Notes under the pieces: generated by a model
What the model was told of the DNA's origin: nothing
The model's database searches: none
The model's input: only the letters and a program-made list of their open reading frames with translations
Translations under genes and position numbers: made by a program
Assembly (NCBI GenBank): GCA_002507425.1
Contig: DAZU01000035.1
Coordinates: 1-18,536 of the forward strand
Origin: Euryarchaeota archaeon UBA53
Lineage (GTDB): Archaea > Thermoplasmatota > Poseidoniia > Poseidoniales > Poseidoniaceae
Length of the DNA stretch: 18,536 nt
Direction: 5' to 3'
Shown: positions 7,326-14,464 of the stretch, one piece after another
Position numbering within the stretch: position 1 is the stretch's first letter
Layout of the letters: each line of letters starts with the position of its first letter

Positions 7326-8456
7326 ATGACAATGTCGTTGCCGATGTGTGCAATCGATTTCACAAATGACACAATGGGTCCCGAAGAGGAAGCCATTGCT
7401 GACAGGATTGCACAATTAAAGAAAGAGATGGGCGAAGACCTGTTAATTCTTGGTCACCATTATCAAAGAGATCAAATTGTAATGCATGCAGATCTTCTTG
7501 GAGACTCCTTTTTACTGTCAGAACTCGCTGCAAAATCAAATGCTAAGAACATCGTATTTTGTGGTGTGCACTTTATGGCGGAGTCAGCAGATATATTGAC
7601 ATCTGATGAGCAGCGAGTAATCCTTCCGAACATGAGAGCAGGTTGTTCAATGGCAGATATGGCCGCACTATTTGAAGTCGAGACTGCATGGGAGCAAATC
7701 CTTGATCAAACAGGTCTTAGTGACCCAGCAACAGCAAAGAAAGGTGAATCATGTTTGATTCCTGTAACTTACATGAACAGCGCAGCAGAATTGAAAGACT
7801 TCTGTGGCCGTCATGGCGGGATCGTTTGCACATCTTCCAATGCATCCGGAATACTACAATGGGCGTACGACAGGGCAGGACCTAATGGTGCAGTTCTTTT
7901 CTTCCCAGACCAGCATCTGGGAAGGAACACAGGAGTCAGTATGGGAATTCCTCTTGACAAAATGGCGGTTTGGACTCCAGGTGAGGAGAACGACATTCCA
8001 AATGGTGTAAAGATAGTTCTATGGCATGGTTTTTGCTCTGTTCACAAACGATTTACAGTTGCACAAATTGATGCCTTTAGAGAAGAACACCCAAACGGCG
8101 TAGTTGTCGTCCACCCTGAGTGTCCTCTTGAGGTAGTTCAGGCTGCTGATGCGAATGGAAGTACTGAATATATTCGAAGATTTGTGGCTTCTCAAGAACC
8201 GGGCACTCACATTGCGGTTGGAACTGAAATCAATATGGTGGCTCGATTGAATGCCCAACATGAGGATTTAGAGGTCCAATGCCTTGAACCGACTGTCTGC
8301 CCCTGCTCTACGATGTATATGATTCATCCTGCATATGTTCTAGACGTGTTAGAAAGGCTGTCAGATGGAGAGATTCCAAACCAAGTAGTAGTTGAGAAAT
8401 CAGTCCAAATCGGAGCTAAAATTGCCCTAGAGCGCATGCTCTCAATCAAGCAGTAA
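7326..8456 (+). CDS. nadA: Quinolinate synthase A
   Basis: NadA condenses iminoaspartate with dihydroxyacetone phosphate to quinolinate, using a [4Fe-4S] cluster, in de novo NAD synthesis. The 376-residue protein shows the three pseudo-repeated domains with G-H-H-Y-Q (about 43-47), A-G-C107-S-M-A-D-M, an S-S-N-A stretch, W-H-G-F-C237-S-V-H, H-P-E-C, and C325-P-C327-x2-M. By comparison with E. coli NadA the cluster ligands are C107, C237 and one of C325/C327, most likely C327. The start at 7326 is backed by GAGGGA at 7315-7320. It is longer than the roughly 300-residue archaeal thermophile proteins and nearer the bacterial long form. The 3' end overlaps crcB by 11 bases tail to tail. No nadB or nadC is nearby. 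Confidence 0.96.
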   Translation: MTMSLPMCAIDFTNDTMGPEEEAIADRIAQLKKEMGEDLLILGHHYQRDQIVMHADLLGDSFLLSELAAKSNAKNIVFCGVHFMAESADILTSDEQRVILPNMRAGCSMADMAALFEVETAWEQILDQTGLSDPATAKKGESCLIPVTYMNSAAELKDFCGRHGGIVCTSSNASGILQWAYDRAGPNGAVLFFPDQHLGRNTGVSMGIPLDKMAVWTPGEENDIPNGVKIVLWHGFCSVHKRFTVAQIDAFREEHPNGVVVVHPECPLEVVQAADANGSTEYIRRFVASQEPGTHIAVGTEINMVARLNAQHEDLEVQCLEPTVCPCSTMYMIHPAYVLDVLERLSDGEIPNQVVVEKSVQIGAKIALERMLSIKQ

Positions 8457-8799
8457 ACTCAACAACTTTCCAGCCTAAAAATGCCAGCAATGGGCAAAGA
8501 AACACCGTTGCTCCAAAATATGTGGCTCCAGCGATTTGGTTTTTTGAGAAAATTTCAATCGTTTCGACCGAAAAAGCGGACATGGTTGTAAATGCTCCTA
8601 AAATCCCAGTCCCCAAAAACAAGGTCAATTCCTTGCTTCCATTCCCGTTGGAAAAATATGCTAGTATAACTCCTAACATCAGTGACCCAACGGCGTTTAC
8701 AGCAAATGTTGCCTGTGGAGAGCCTAACCATTCATTGATTGCAAACCTAAGACACGCACCGATAGCACCCCCTAGTGCCACAACGATATATGGATTCAT
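8446..8799 (-). CDS. crcB: Fluoride channel CrcB/FluC
   Basis: FluC proteins are small four-helix channels that work as antiparallel dual-topology dimers and let fluoride leave the cytoplasm. In this 117-residue form: G10-G-A-I-G-A-x-x-R18 in helix 1, F-A-V-N35-A-V-G-S in helix 2 with the pore Asn, and G-I-L-G-A-F70-T-T-M73-S at the central sodium-site break. The frame is open ten codons further up to a TTG at 8829, but the ATG at 8799 gives the usual family start just before helix 1, so I chose it. The second Phe of the usual F-T-T-F 'Phe box' is Met73 here. There is one crcB copy, consistent with a homodimer. It is divergent from the pyrophosphatase gene at 8864. Confidence 0.92.
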   Translation of the reverse strand: MNPYIVVALGGAIGACLRFAINEWLGSPQATFAVNAVGSLMLGVILAYFSNGNGSKELTLFLGTGILGAFTTMSAFSVETIEIFSKNQIAGATYFGATVFLCPLLAFLGWKVVEFTA

Positions 8800-8863
8800 G
8801 AAATACCCTAAGATAACCCCCTCTATCAATCATACTCAAGTGCTTAGTATACTTGGAGTGATT

Positions 8864-9508
8864 ATGAGACTCCTGTTTTTGACAACAAATTTGGGAAAGG
8901 TTGCTGAGGCTAGAAATTTTTTTCAGAGGTATGGAATCTCTGTTGATCAGTTAGAATTTGATGCAGTAGAGCCTCAAGCATCGGAATTAGAGGTAGTTGC
9001 GATGTCAAAAATTGAACAGGCAGCAGCTTTTCTACAAGATTCCGAGGACATGATTTTGGTCGAAGATGCAGGGCTGTTCGTCGACTCATTGGATGGGTTC
9101 CCTGGTGTTTACTCCTCATATGCTTTGGAAACTATCGGAAATCATGGTATATTGAAATTAATCGGCCACCTCAAGAGTGAAGATCTGGTCATAGATTCCA
9201 ATCTAAGGCGAGCAGAGTTTAGGGCTGTAGCAGCCCTCTACAAGGATGGAGAGATAACAATAGGCGAAGGCGTATGCCCAGGTAGAATCTCTCATGATGT
9301 AGGAGAGGGAGAAGGATTTGGATTTGATCCAATTTTTATTCCTGCCGACTTAGATATTGATGGAGAACCGATTCCTTTTGGAGAAATGGGACACACAAGT
9401 ACACATGGTAGACAATTTGGAGTCATTCCTCTCGAGCAAAAGCAACTTTATTCACATCGTAAAAGGGCGCTTTTAAGTCTTGTATCAAAACTTGATTTTT
9501 TGGGGTGA
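8864..9508 (+). CDS. rdgB: XTP/dITP pyrophosphatase (RdgB/HAM1 family)
   Basis: This enzyme hydrolyses non-canonical purine nucleotides such as XTP, ITP and dITP to monophosphates and pyrophosphate, keeping them out of DNA and RNA. Motifs in the 214-residue product: T-T-N9-x2-K12-x2-E15, E67-D68-A-G-L with D-G-F-P-G-V-Y-S-S-Y (to 86), G-E150-G-F-G-F-D155-P and S197-H-R199. Y-S-S-Y-x3-T-I-G is the archaeal form of the motif. The frame runs open for 114 codons upstream across crcB, but the ATG at 8864 is right: it sits just before the first conserved strand and follows GGAGTG at 8855-8860. Between the G-F-D-P and S-H-R motifs there is a slightly long acidic loop. Confidence 0.93.
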   Translation: MRLLFLTTNLGKVAEARNFFQRYGISVDQLEFDAVEPQASELEVVAMSKIEQAAAFLQDSEDMILVEDAGLFVDSLDGFPGVYSSYALETIGNHGILKLIGHLKSEDLVIDSNLRRAEFRAVAALYKDGEITIGEGVCPGRISHDVGEGEGFGFDPIFIPADLDIDGEPIPFGEMGHTSTHGRQFGVIPLEQKQLYSHRKRALLSLVSKLDFLG

Positions 9509-9546
9509 TATTTTGAGTATAGGCGTGTTGGGATGAGTTGAGCAGA

Positions 9547-10446
9547 ATGAAGTTATCAAGGCTTGTTGTCTTAATTCTCTTGCTTGGAGATATCCTTGTT
9601 TTCTTCATGATGCAAAACCAATTCGATGATAATGGACGCTGGGCTTTAGTCGGTTTTGCACTAATTTTGGCCATAATCTGGGTTTTCCTCGGAGATTCGC
9701 CAAATAAGAAACGAGTTGAAAGCAGACCACGGATACAAGGTAAATCATCTGAAGAAAAAGTCGAAGATGAGCCAGAAGTTGATATCCCTGAAGCAGTTAC
9801 AAAAGACAGTTTAGATGGGGCAACGCTACGAGAAAGAAAGATGGCAAAAGTTGCTTCAAAGATAGAAGAGGAGAGCGAAACCCAAATAACGGTCGAACCC
9901 GATGATGATTTGGAAGAGGTTTCTGTTGTTGTAGAGGAAGTACACATCGCAGATGAATTCGTTGTTGAAGCCTCTCCTCAATCAATCGAAGATGCTAACA
10001 TAAACGCTCACATTCAGAGTAAGTTAGAACATCACTCTAGAATACGAGCAAGAATTGAGGAAAGGCGCAGAGATCAAATGGCTGAGATTCGTTCATCAAC
10101 AGCGAAAATGTGGGAAGAACATAGTTCAGGCGAAGATTTGGTTAGTTTGATCCAATCTGAAGGGCATGGACACAACATCTTAGTCGAGCCAGCAACTGCA
10201 GAGGCAGGTCATGTATACGGGGCAACTTTGGTTCGCATAGACGATTCTACAATCCTAAAATTACGCATTCCGCTTGATTCAGGTTACGTTACAGTTGACG
10301 AGACAAGGGTCGCTAGTTCAGACTTACCAATACTGCCAGCAGGTGTCCCCTCACCTGCAGAATTGGGGCTTCCAGATTTACCTCCACCTCCCGCTGCGTC
10401 GAGTGCATTAGCTGCACTGAAAGACGAGATGGCTCAAGATGATTAA
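9547..10446 (+). CDS. Unrecognised membrane-anchored acidic coiled-coil protein
   Basis: I do not recognise this 299-residue protein. Two membrane segments at about residues 2-21 and 31-48 form a hairpin. A long, highly charged, Glu-rich linker follows (about 52-145), then a basic/acidic coiled-coil-like helix (about 150-190, with R-I-R-A-R-I-E-E-R-R-R). Next is a small folded-looking region (about 195-262) rich in Val/Ile strands, and a Pro-rich C-terminus with L-P-D-L-P-P-P-P. With a two-segment hairpin the bulk probably lies in the cytoplasm. A TTG at 9538 could add three residues; the ATG at 9547 is preferred but neither has a clear ribosome binding site. The first in-frame stop upstream is at 9520. 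It follows the pyrophosphatase gene by 38 bases on the same strand. Confidence 0.75.
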   Translation: MKLSRLVVLILLLGDILVFFMMQNQFDDNGRWALVGFALILAIIWVFLGDSPNKKRVESRPRIQGKSSEEKVEDEPEVDIPEAVTKDSLDGATLRERKMAKVASKIEEESETQITVEPDDDLEEVSVVVEEVHIADEFVVEASPQSIEDANINAHIQSKLEHHSRIRARIEERRRDQMAEIRSSTAKMWEEHSSGEDLVSLIQSEGHGHNILVEPATAEAGHVYGATLVRIDDSTILKLRIPLDSGYVTVDETRVASSDLPILPAGVPSPAELGLPDLPPPPAASSALAALKDEMAQDD

Positions 10447-11267
10447 CGGTGCTTCCATTCAGGAGTGGTTCTGTCAATAAAAGCTTGAACTCCTATTTCC
10501 TTGTCTTCAGTATCAAATAAACTAACGAATTCGTTAAGTTCTATTTGCAAGCCATCGGTTATACCATTGTCAAGAGCAGACCTGATAGTCCTCTTTGCAA
10601 CTGTTAGCGTGTGCAATGATTTGCTGGCAATACTTTGAGCAATTTGCATAGTTTTTTCCTCTAATTCTTCAGGCGTTACAACGTGATTTGCCAGCCCAAT
10701 TTCCAAAGCCTCTTTTGCATTTACATTGTCTCCACTAAGAATCATTTCCATAGTTTTACCAATTCCTACTATTTTTACAAGGCGTTGAGTTCCTCCAAAG
10801 CCAGGTATTAATCCAAGTTTAATTTCCGGAGTCCCAAAGACGGACCTATCACTAACAACCCTAATGTCGCACACGCACGCTACCTCACATCCTCCTCCGA
10901 GAGCAAAGCCATCTACCATGGCTATTGTTGGCTTCGTTATGTTCCAAATATATTCACAACCATTATCCTCAAATTTGGGTCTAATGGCTTTACTATCTTG
11001 ACCTAAAAACTCCGTTATATCAGCCCCTGCGATAAACGCATTTGGTTTTCTGCGCTTTCCTTCTACTGGTTCGTTTGGAGGAGCTCCCGTGATGATTACG
11101 CATCTTACTTCTGAATCTTCATTTACCCAGGCTGACATTTCCTTTATTTTGGACATTACATCATCGTTAAGAGAATTGAGTTTGTCAGGCCTATTTATTA
11201 TGAATTTTGCAATGATGCCGTCTCCATTTTCACATGGAATTTTTTCAACTACTAACACTTCGCTCAT
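10443..11267 (-). CDS. Enoyl-CoA hydratase (crotonase family)
   Basis: Crotonases bind acyl-CoA thioesters; enoyl-CoA hydratases add water across the 2,3 double bond in fatty-acid and related acyl-CoA pathways. In this 274-residue protein: A-F-I-A-G-A-D-I (77-84) and F-A-L-G-G-G126-C-E128 form the oxyanion hole. E128 and E148 (G-T-P-E-I-K-L-G) are the two catalytic glutamates of true hydratases, followed by P-G-x-G-G-T-Q-R-L. Having both Glu favours a hydratase over isomerase or hydrolase relatives; the exact chain length cannot be read. The frame stays open for 107 codons upstream, but that part only mirrors the ABC ATPase gene; the ATG at 11267 gives the normal start. A loop with basic residues (E-G-K-R-R-K-P, 69-75) precedes the first oxyanion motif. 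It overlaps the stop of the preceding gene by 4 bases. Confidence 0.92.
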   Translation of the reverse strand: MSEVLVVEKIPCENGDGIIAKFIINRPDKLNSLNDDVMSKIKEMSAWVNEDSEVRCVIITGAPPNEPVEGKRRKPNAFIAGADITEFLGQDSKAIRPKFEDNGCEYIWNITKPTIAMVDGFALGGGCEVACVCDIRVVSDRSVFGTPEIKLGLIPGFGGTQRLVKIVGIGKTMEMILSGDNVNAKEALEIGLANHVVTPEELEEKTMQIAQSIASKSLHTLTVAKRTIRSALDNGITDGLQIELNEFVSLFDTEDKEIGVQAFIDRTTPEWKHR

Positions 11268-11322
11268 AAACCAACCCAACAAGTCATAGCAAATCAACTT
11301 GTAAGCACACATTGAAGTTCTA

Positions 11323-12120
11323 ATGCAAAGTCGAGTCACTATGCAAGACAGCGAGGAATCGTTGGTGGTCGCAAAAGATTTGGGTAAGCGATATGGAGAC
11401 TTTATCGCGCTGCATCCACTAGACGTGAAGGTCAGCTCAGGCGAATTTTTTGGGGTCTTTGGCCCAAATGGTGCTGGCAAATCGACTTTCATAAGACTTC
11501 TAACAGGGCAACTCAAACCGAGTATCGGAAATGTCGAGGTTTTGGGTATAAATGCATCCACAAACCCACAGAAACTTAAAGCAAACATTGGGATTGTTCC
11601 TGAATCTGAATCTCCTCCTTCCTATCTGACACCTGTTGAATTTCTTCAATTCGTAGGCAGACTACGAGATATAGATCAACTCGATGCAAAAGTTGAGCAC
11701 TGGATGGATTGGTTTGGACTTGAAGAGAAAAGAGATACAATGTGCAAGGACCTTTCAAAAGGTCAAAGGCAGAAAGTAATGTTAGCCTCGGCTTTCATAC
11801 ATGAGCCCAAGTTACTATTTTTAGATGAGCCATTTGCGAACCTAGACCCCATATATCAAAGAAAGTGCCGTCAATGGTTATTAGATATGGTTGCAGATGG
11901 TGGAACAATATTCCTGTGCTCACACGTTTTGGAAATGGCCGAGAGAATGTGTAATCGAATGGCAATAATCAACAACGGAAAAGTTCTGGCAGCCGGAACT
12001 GTAAGCGGACTAAAAGAATCGGACGAGGAAACTCTTGAGGATGTCTTCATCAGGTTAGTGGGTCATTCTATCGAAGATGCAGAAAGATTCAGTGATGAAG
12101 GTATTGATTCGGAGGAATAA
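11323..12120 (+). CDS. ABC transporter ATP-binding protein (ABC-2 type exporter)
   Basis: This is the nucleotide-binding subunit of an exporter, acting at the inner membrane face. The 265-residue protein has Walker A G47-P-N-G-A-G-K-S-T55, signature L144-S-K-G-Q148, Walker B L-L-F-L-D168-E169-P, and the switch His201 in C-S-H-V. The C-L-x-S-H-V-L-E-M-A-E-R pattern with a short regulatory C-terminus fits the drug/lipid exporter-like (DRA/CcmA) branch. The start could be 11323 or ATG 11341; neither has a clear ribosome binding site. The permease gene starts 2 bases after its stop, so the two are translationally coupled. The substrate is not evident. Confidence 0.93.
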   Translation: MQSRVTMQDSEESLVVAKDLGKRYGDFIALHPLDVKVSSGEFFGVFGPNGAGKSTFIRLLTGQLKPSIGNVEVLGINASTNPQKLKANIGIVPESESPPSYLTPVEFLQFVGRLRDIDQLDAKVEHWMDWFGLEEKRDTMCKDLSKGQRQKVMLASAFIHEPKLLFLDEPFANLDPIYQRKCRQWLLDMVADGGTIFLCSHVLEMAERMCNRMAIINNGKVLAAGTVSGLKESDEETLEDVFIRLVGHSIEDAERFSDEGIDSEE

Positions 12121-12125
12121 CGTTG
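12111..12125 (+). promoter_or_regulatory. Strong ribosome binding site fixing a TTG start
   Basis: GGAGGA at 12111-12116 lies inside the last codons of the ATPase gene, six bases before the TTG at 12123. It is one of the best Shine-Dalgarno matches in the window. It settles the unusual TTG as the permease start and indicates translational coupling. Confidence 0.75.
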
Positions 12126-13820
12126 CCTGCATCAGTATCTAGTAAAGATTGGTCAGAATATACTGGCCATCCTGGAATAGAACCATTGGGGTCATACAAT
12201 GCAGGTATGAAATTACATACTCCGTTGGTTGGTTGGAAGGCATTTTCGGCGACGTTTAGAGTGATGTTTGTGGAGGAATTTCGCGAGAATTTAGATTTCG
12301 CAAGAAAACGTCGAATTATGCTATTTCCTTTACTTGTTGGATTAGTCACAATGGTTGCAACAATTGGATTACAATTTCTTGTCGGCGAGGGTGCAGCTCA
12401 AGGCACAGACTCGATATCAGATTCAAGTGCATTTAGTTGGAATGAATTACGGCTAACCTTGCATTTACCATTGCTTTTCTTTAGTTTAGGGATGGGATTA
12501 TTTGCCTTTCTTGGGCGTGAAAAAGTTCTTTCTAGAACTGGGACTAAGAACTATCTCCTAGCCTCTCCTGCTTTGCAACCTTTGACAAATCACACAGCAC
12601 ATTTTGCATATTATTTGAAAGACTTAACCTATTACGTTCTCATGATTTTAACACCGGTCATATCTGGTATGGCCGTGGGGATACTTCTTGAGAATTTCAC
12701 GACAGTTAGGACACCCTTGGAATTCAACAGTCTTCCCCGAACTTGGATCGCTATGGTGGTTACAATCGCACAGGGGCTTGCGTTTTCTTTTCTAGCATCA
12801 TCAATGTGGTTGCTCGGAGGCTGGATGGGTAGGATTACCCCAATACTCGTTGTAGCCGTCGGCATAACCGTTGGGATTGGCGTGGTATCCAGAGAATATT
12901 TCTTGTGGGGTCTCGCAACTCAACAACCAGATGGGATATATTTCGCCATCCCTGCTCTGTTTGCTTCAGTCGGAGTTGCTTATATTGCATCAAAGTTGAT
13001 TCAGGATGATTTTGAAGTAAAGGTTGTTTCCAAAAGCGAGATATTTACACCTGCTTATGATCGTTTAGGCTTCCTTGGTAAGGGAAGTCTACGGTTGCTT
13101 GTTGCGAAAGAGTTTGTAGACTTGATCAGGTCAGGATCTCTGAAAAAAATGACAGTTTCATATTCAGTCCCGCTAATAGTCTTGCTAATGATGGCTTGGC
13201 TTGTGGATTTTGCCGAAGCGCCTATTCCTATCAATCTTCTTTCCTATGCCCCGTTTCTTGGATTTTTTGGATTCAATTTTTATTCTTGGCTTACTGCTTT
13301 GGATTCTCCAGAACACATGAATGGACTACCATTGACGGTACCCCAGTTAATTAGGGCGAAAGTAACAGTTTATTTCCTTGCAACAACATGGATTTCCGTA
13401 ATTTTTCTTTGTCTGATGGCGTGGCGACTTGACGAATGGTCAGTCCTTCCGGTGGGATTGATTGTTATGATTGCAAATAGCATATACATCGTCTGTCTTA
13501 CTGCGTTTTTGATGGGATTATCGCCGAACAAAGCGATTTTCGATGCCAAAATCATGACTTGGTTTTGGATTGGGACAGTAATTCCATTGCTTGCGTTATT
13601 CTTACTGTCATTTACTCAAGGGGACGTCGCTTTCTACGAAAACTGGGCAGACCAAGTAGGAGAGAGGGGTTTGGATGCACAAGCCGTTGAATTTGATGAT
13701 GAAAGGATGGCAGAAGGTTTCATGGGAATATTGGGCGTTAGTTTCGCCTTAGTGTTGGGTGCGATATTGTTGATGAAACTCCTTGATAGGAAATGGGGAA
13801 GGGCAGAGTTCAACAATTGA
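12123..13820 (+). CDS. ABC-2 type transporter permease
   Basis: The 565-residue protein begins at a TTG two bases after the ATPase stop. A cytoplasmic N-terminus of about 65 residues, ending in a basic F-A-R-K-R-R-I stretch, precedes about twelve membrane segments (roughly 67-85, 108-130, 163-189, 203-235, 237-255, 270-291, 342-364, 369-392, 415-435, 442-467, 478-497, 532-552). The two blocks of six, split by a cytoplasmic loop (about 292-340), look like a duplicated six-helix ABC-2 unit in one chain, which would make a full permease from a single polypeptide. No substrate motif is visible. The call rests on topology and on the adjoining ATPase. Confidence 0.82.
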   Translation: MPASVSSKDWSEYTGHPGIEPLGSYNAGMKLHTPLVGWKAFSATFRVMFVEEFRENLDFARKRRIMLFPLLVGLVTMVATIGLQFLVGEGAAQGTDSISDSSAFSWNELRLTLHLPLLFFSLGMGLFAFLGREKVLSRTGTKNYLLASPALQPLTNHTAHFAYYLKDLTYYVLMILTPVISGMAVGILLENFTTVRTPLEFNSLPRTWIAMVVTIAQGLAFSFLASSMWLLGGWMGRITPILVVAVGITVGIGVVSREYFLWGLATQQPDGIYFAIPALFASVGVAYIASKLIQDDFEVKVVSKSEIFTPAYDRLGFLGKGSLRLLVAKEFVDLIRSGSLKKMTVSYSVPLIVLLMMAWLVDFAEAPIPINLLSYAPFLGFFGFNFYSWLTALDSPEHMNGLPLTVPQLIRAKVTVYFLATTWISVIFLCLMAWRLDEWSVLPVGLIVMIANSIYIVCLTAFLMGLSPNKAIFDAKIMTWFWIGTVIPLLALFLLSFTQGDVAFYENWADQVGERGLDAQAVEFDDERMAEGFMGILGVSFALVLGAILLMKLLDRKWGRAEFNN

Positions 13821-13838
13821 AAGCTACAGGCCCAATCA

Positions 13839-14384
13839 ATGGGGGTAGTTATCGCAGTTAGCGGATTGCCTGCCGCAGGTAAGGGCGAATTCGCAGATAT
13901 TCTGGCACAAAATGGGATACCTGTTCGCTCCATGGGTGATATGGTAAGGGCAGAGGTAAAGATGCGCGGTCTGAAGGAGGAGCCCCATATTTTTGGAGAG
14001 GTCGCAACAAAACTGCGAGAAGAACACGGCGAGGATGTTCTCGCAAACAGATTGGTATCCTCAGTAGACCTACTTTTGGAGGAAAATCGGATAGTCCTAA
14101 TCGAGGGCTTGAGAGGTACGGCTGAAAGAGAGGTTTTTTCAAATCACTGGGGAGAAAATCTACAAGTCGTAGCCATAATAGCCTCGAAGGAAATAAGGTT
14201 CCAAAGAGTGCAATCTCGTGCACGCTCAGAGGACGGAGATTTGGCTGATCTTGAAGTTAGAGACATAAGAGAAATCGGTTGGGGTTTGGACAAAATTATT
14301 CGTGATTCGGATGTAAAATTTACAAATGAATCTAATTTAGATGATTTTAAGGAAGAAGTCTCATCTTGGCTCAAGAGCTTATGA
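13839..14384 (+). CDS. UPF0200-family nucleotide kinase-like P-loop protein
   Basis: The 181-residue protein resembles the archaeal UPF0200 family, annotated as nucleoside-monophosphate-kinase-like or dephospho-CoA-kinase-like, without a function I can state firmly. Seen: P-loop G9-L-P-A-A-G-K-G16-E-F, M-G-D34-M-V-R37 for substrate binding, an acidic I-E89-G-L-R92-G in place of the usual D-G-x-R-G, an Arg-rich lid R-x-R-S-E-D, and R-D-x-R-E-x-G-W-G-L. It begins 18 bases after the permease stop and is probably co-transcribed, though a kinase has no obvious role in export. An inverted repeat overlaps its stop codon. Confidence 0.85.
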   Translation: MGVVIAVSGLPAAGKGEFADILAQNGIPVRSMGDMVRAEVKMRGLKEEPHIFGEVATKLREEHGEDVLANRLVSSVDLLLEENRIVLIEGLRGTAEREVFSNHWGENLQVVAIIASKEIRFQRVQSRARSEDGDLADLEVRDIREIGWGLDKIIRDSDVKFTNESNLDDFKEEVSSWLKSL

Positions 14385-14406
14385 GAGGGCCCTTAGGGCC
14401 TCTCAT
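14381..14406 (+). terminator. Inverted repeat overlapping the UPF0200 stop codon
   Basis: ATGAGAGG(G)CCC, a TTA loop, then GGGCCTCTCAT forms an 11-bp stem with a single bulged G. The left arm contains the TGA stop (14382-14384). No T-run follows, so it is not a classic intrinsic terminator. It lies between the exporter/kinase genes and the filament operon, so it may end or stabilise the upstream transcript. Confidence 0.45.
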
Positions 14407-14464
14407 GTAGCGAAAAGTCATAACTAAGGGTGACTGTGTAGCATGTGACAGGGGGGTATTGCAC

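Noticed and set aside
8522..8863. Open frame that would extend the XTP/ITP pyrophosphatase by 114 residues
   Set aside because: It lies antisense to crcB and carries no family signal; the ATG at 8864 has a ribosome site and begins the conserved fold.
8800..8863. Fluoride riboswitch upstream of crcB
   Set aside because: The 64-base gap on the minus strand shows no pseudoknot pattern of the crcB riboswitch that I can recognise.
9423..9947. Antisense open frame of 174 codons
   Set aside because: It is Ser/Thr-rich, the mirror of the Glu/Asp-rich coding on the plus strand, and shows no fold or motif.
11279..11302. ACAAGT/ACTTGT dyad between the hydratase and ABC genes as an operator
   Set aside because: A six-base arm with a 12-base spacer in a 55-base gap is weak and has no second copy in the window.
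11268..11588. Long open extension upstream of the enoyl-CoA hydratase start
   Set aside because: It is antisense to the conserved N-terminal part of the ABC ATPase, and the hydratase fold starts right after the ATG at 11267.
13858..14223. Antisense open frame of 121 codons within the UPF0200 gene
   Set aside because: It lies wholly inside a conserved gene on the other strand and has a low-complexity Leu/Pro/Arg composition.
14381..14406. Intrinsic (T-run) terminator
   Set aside because: The stem is real but the following bases are GTAGCGAAAAG, with no T-run, so only a generic hairpin is claimed.
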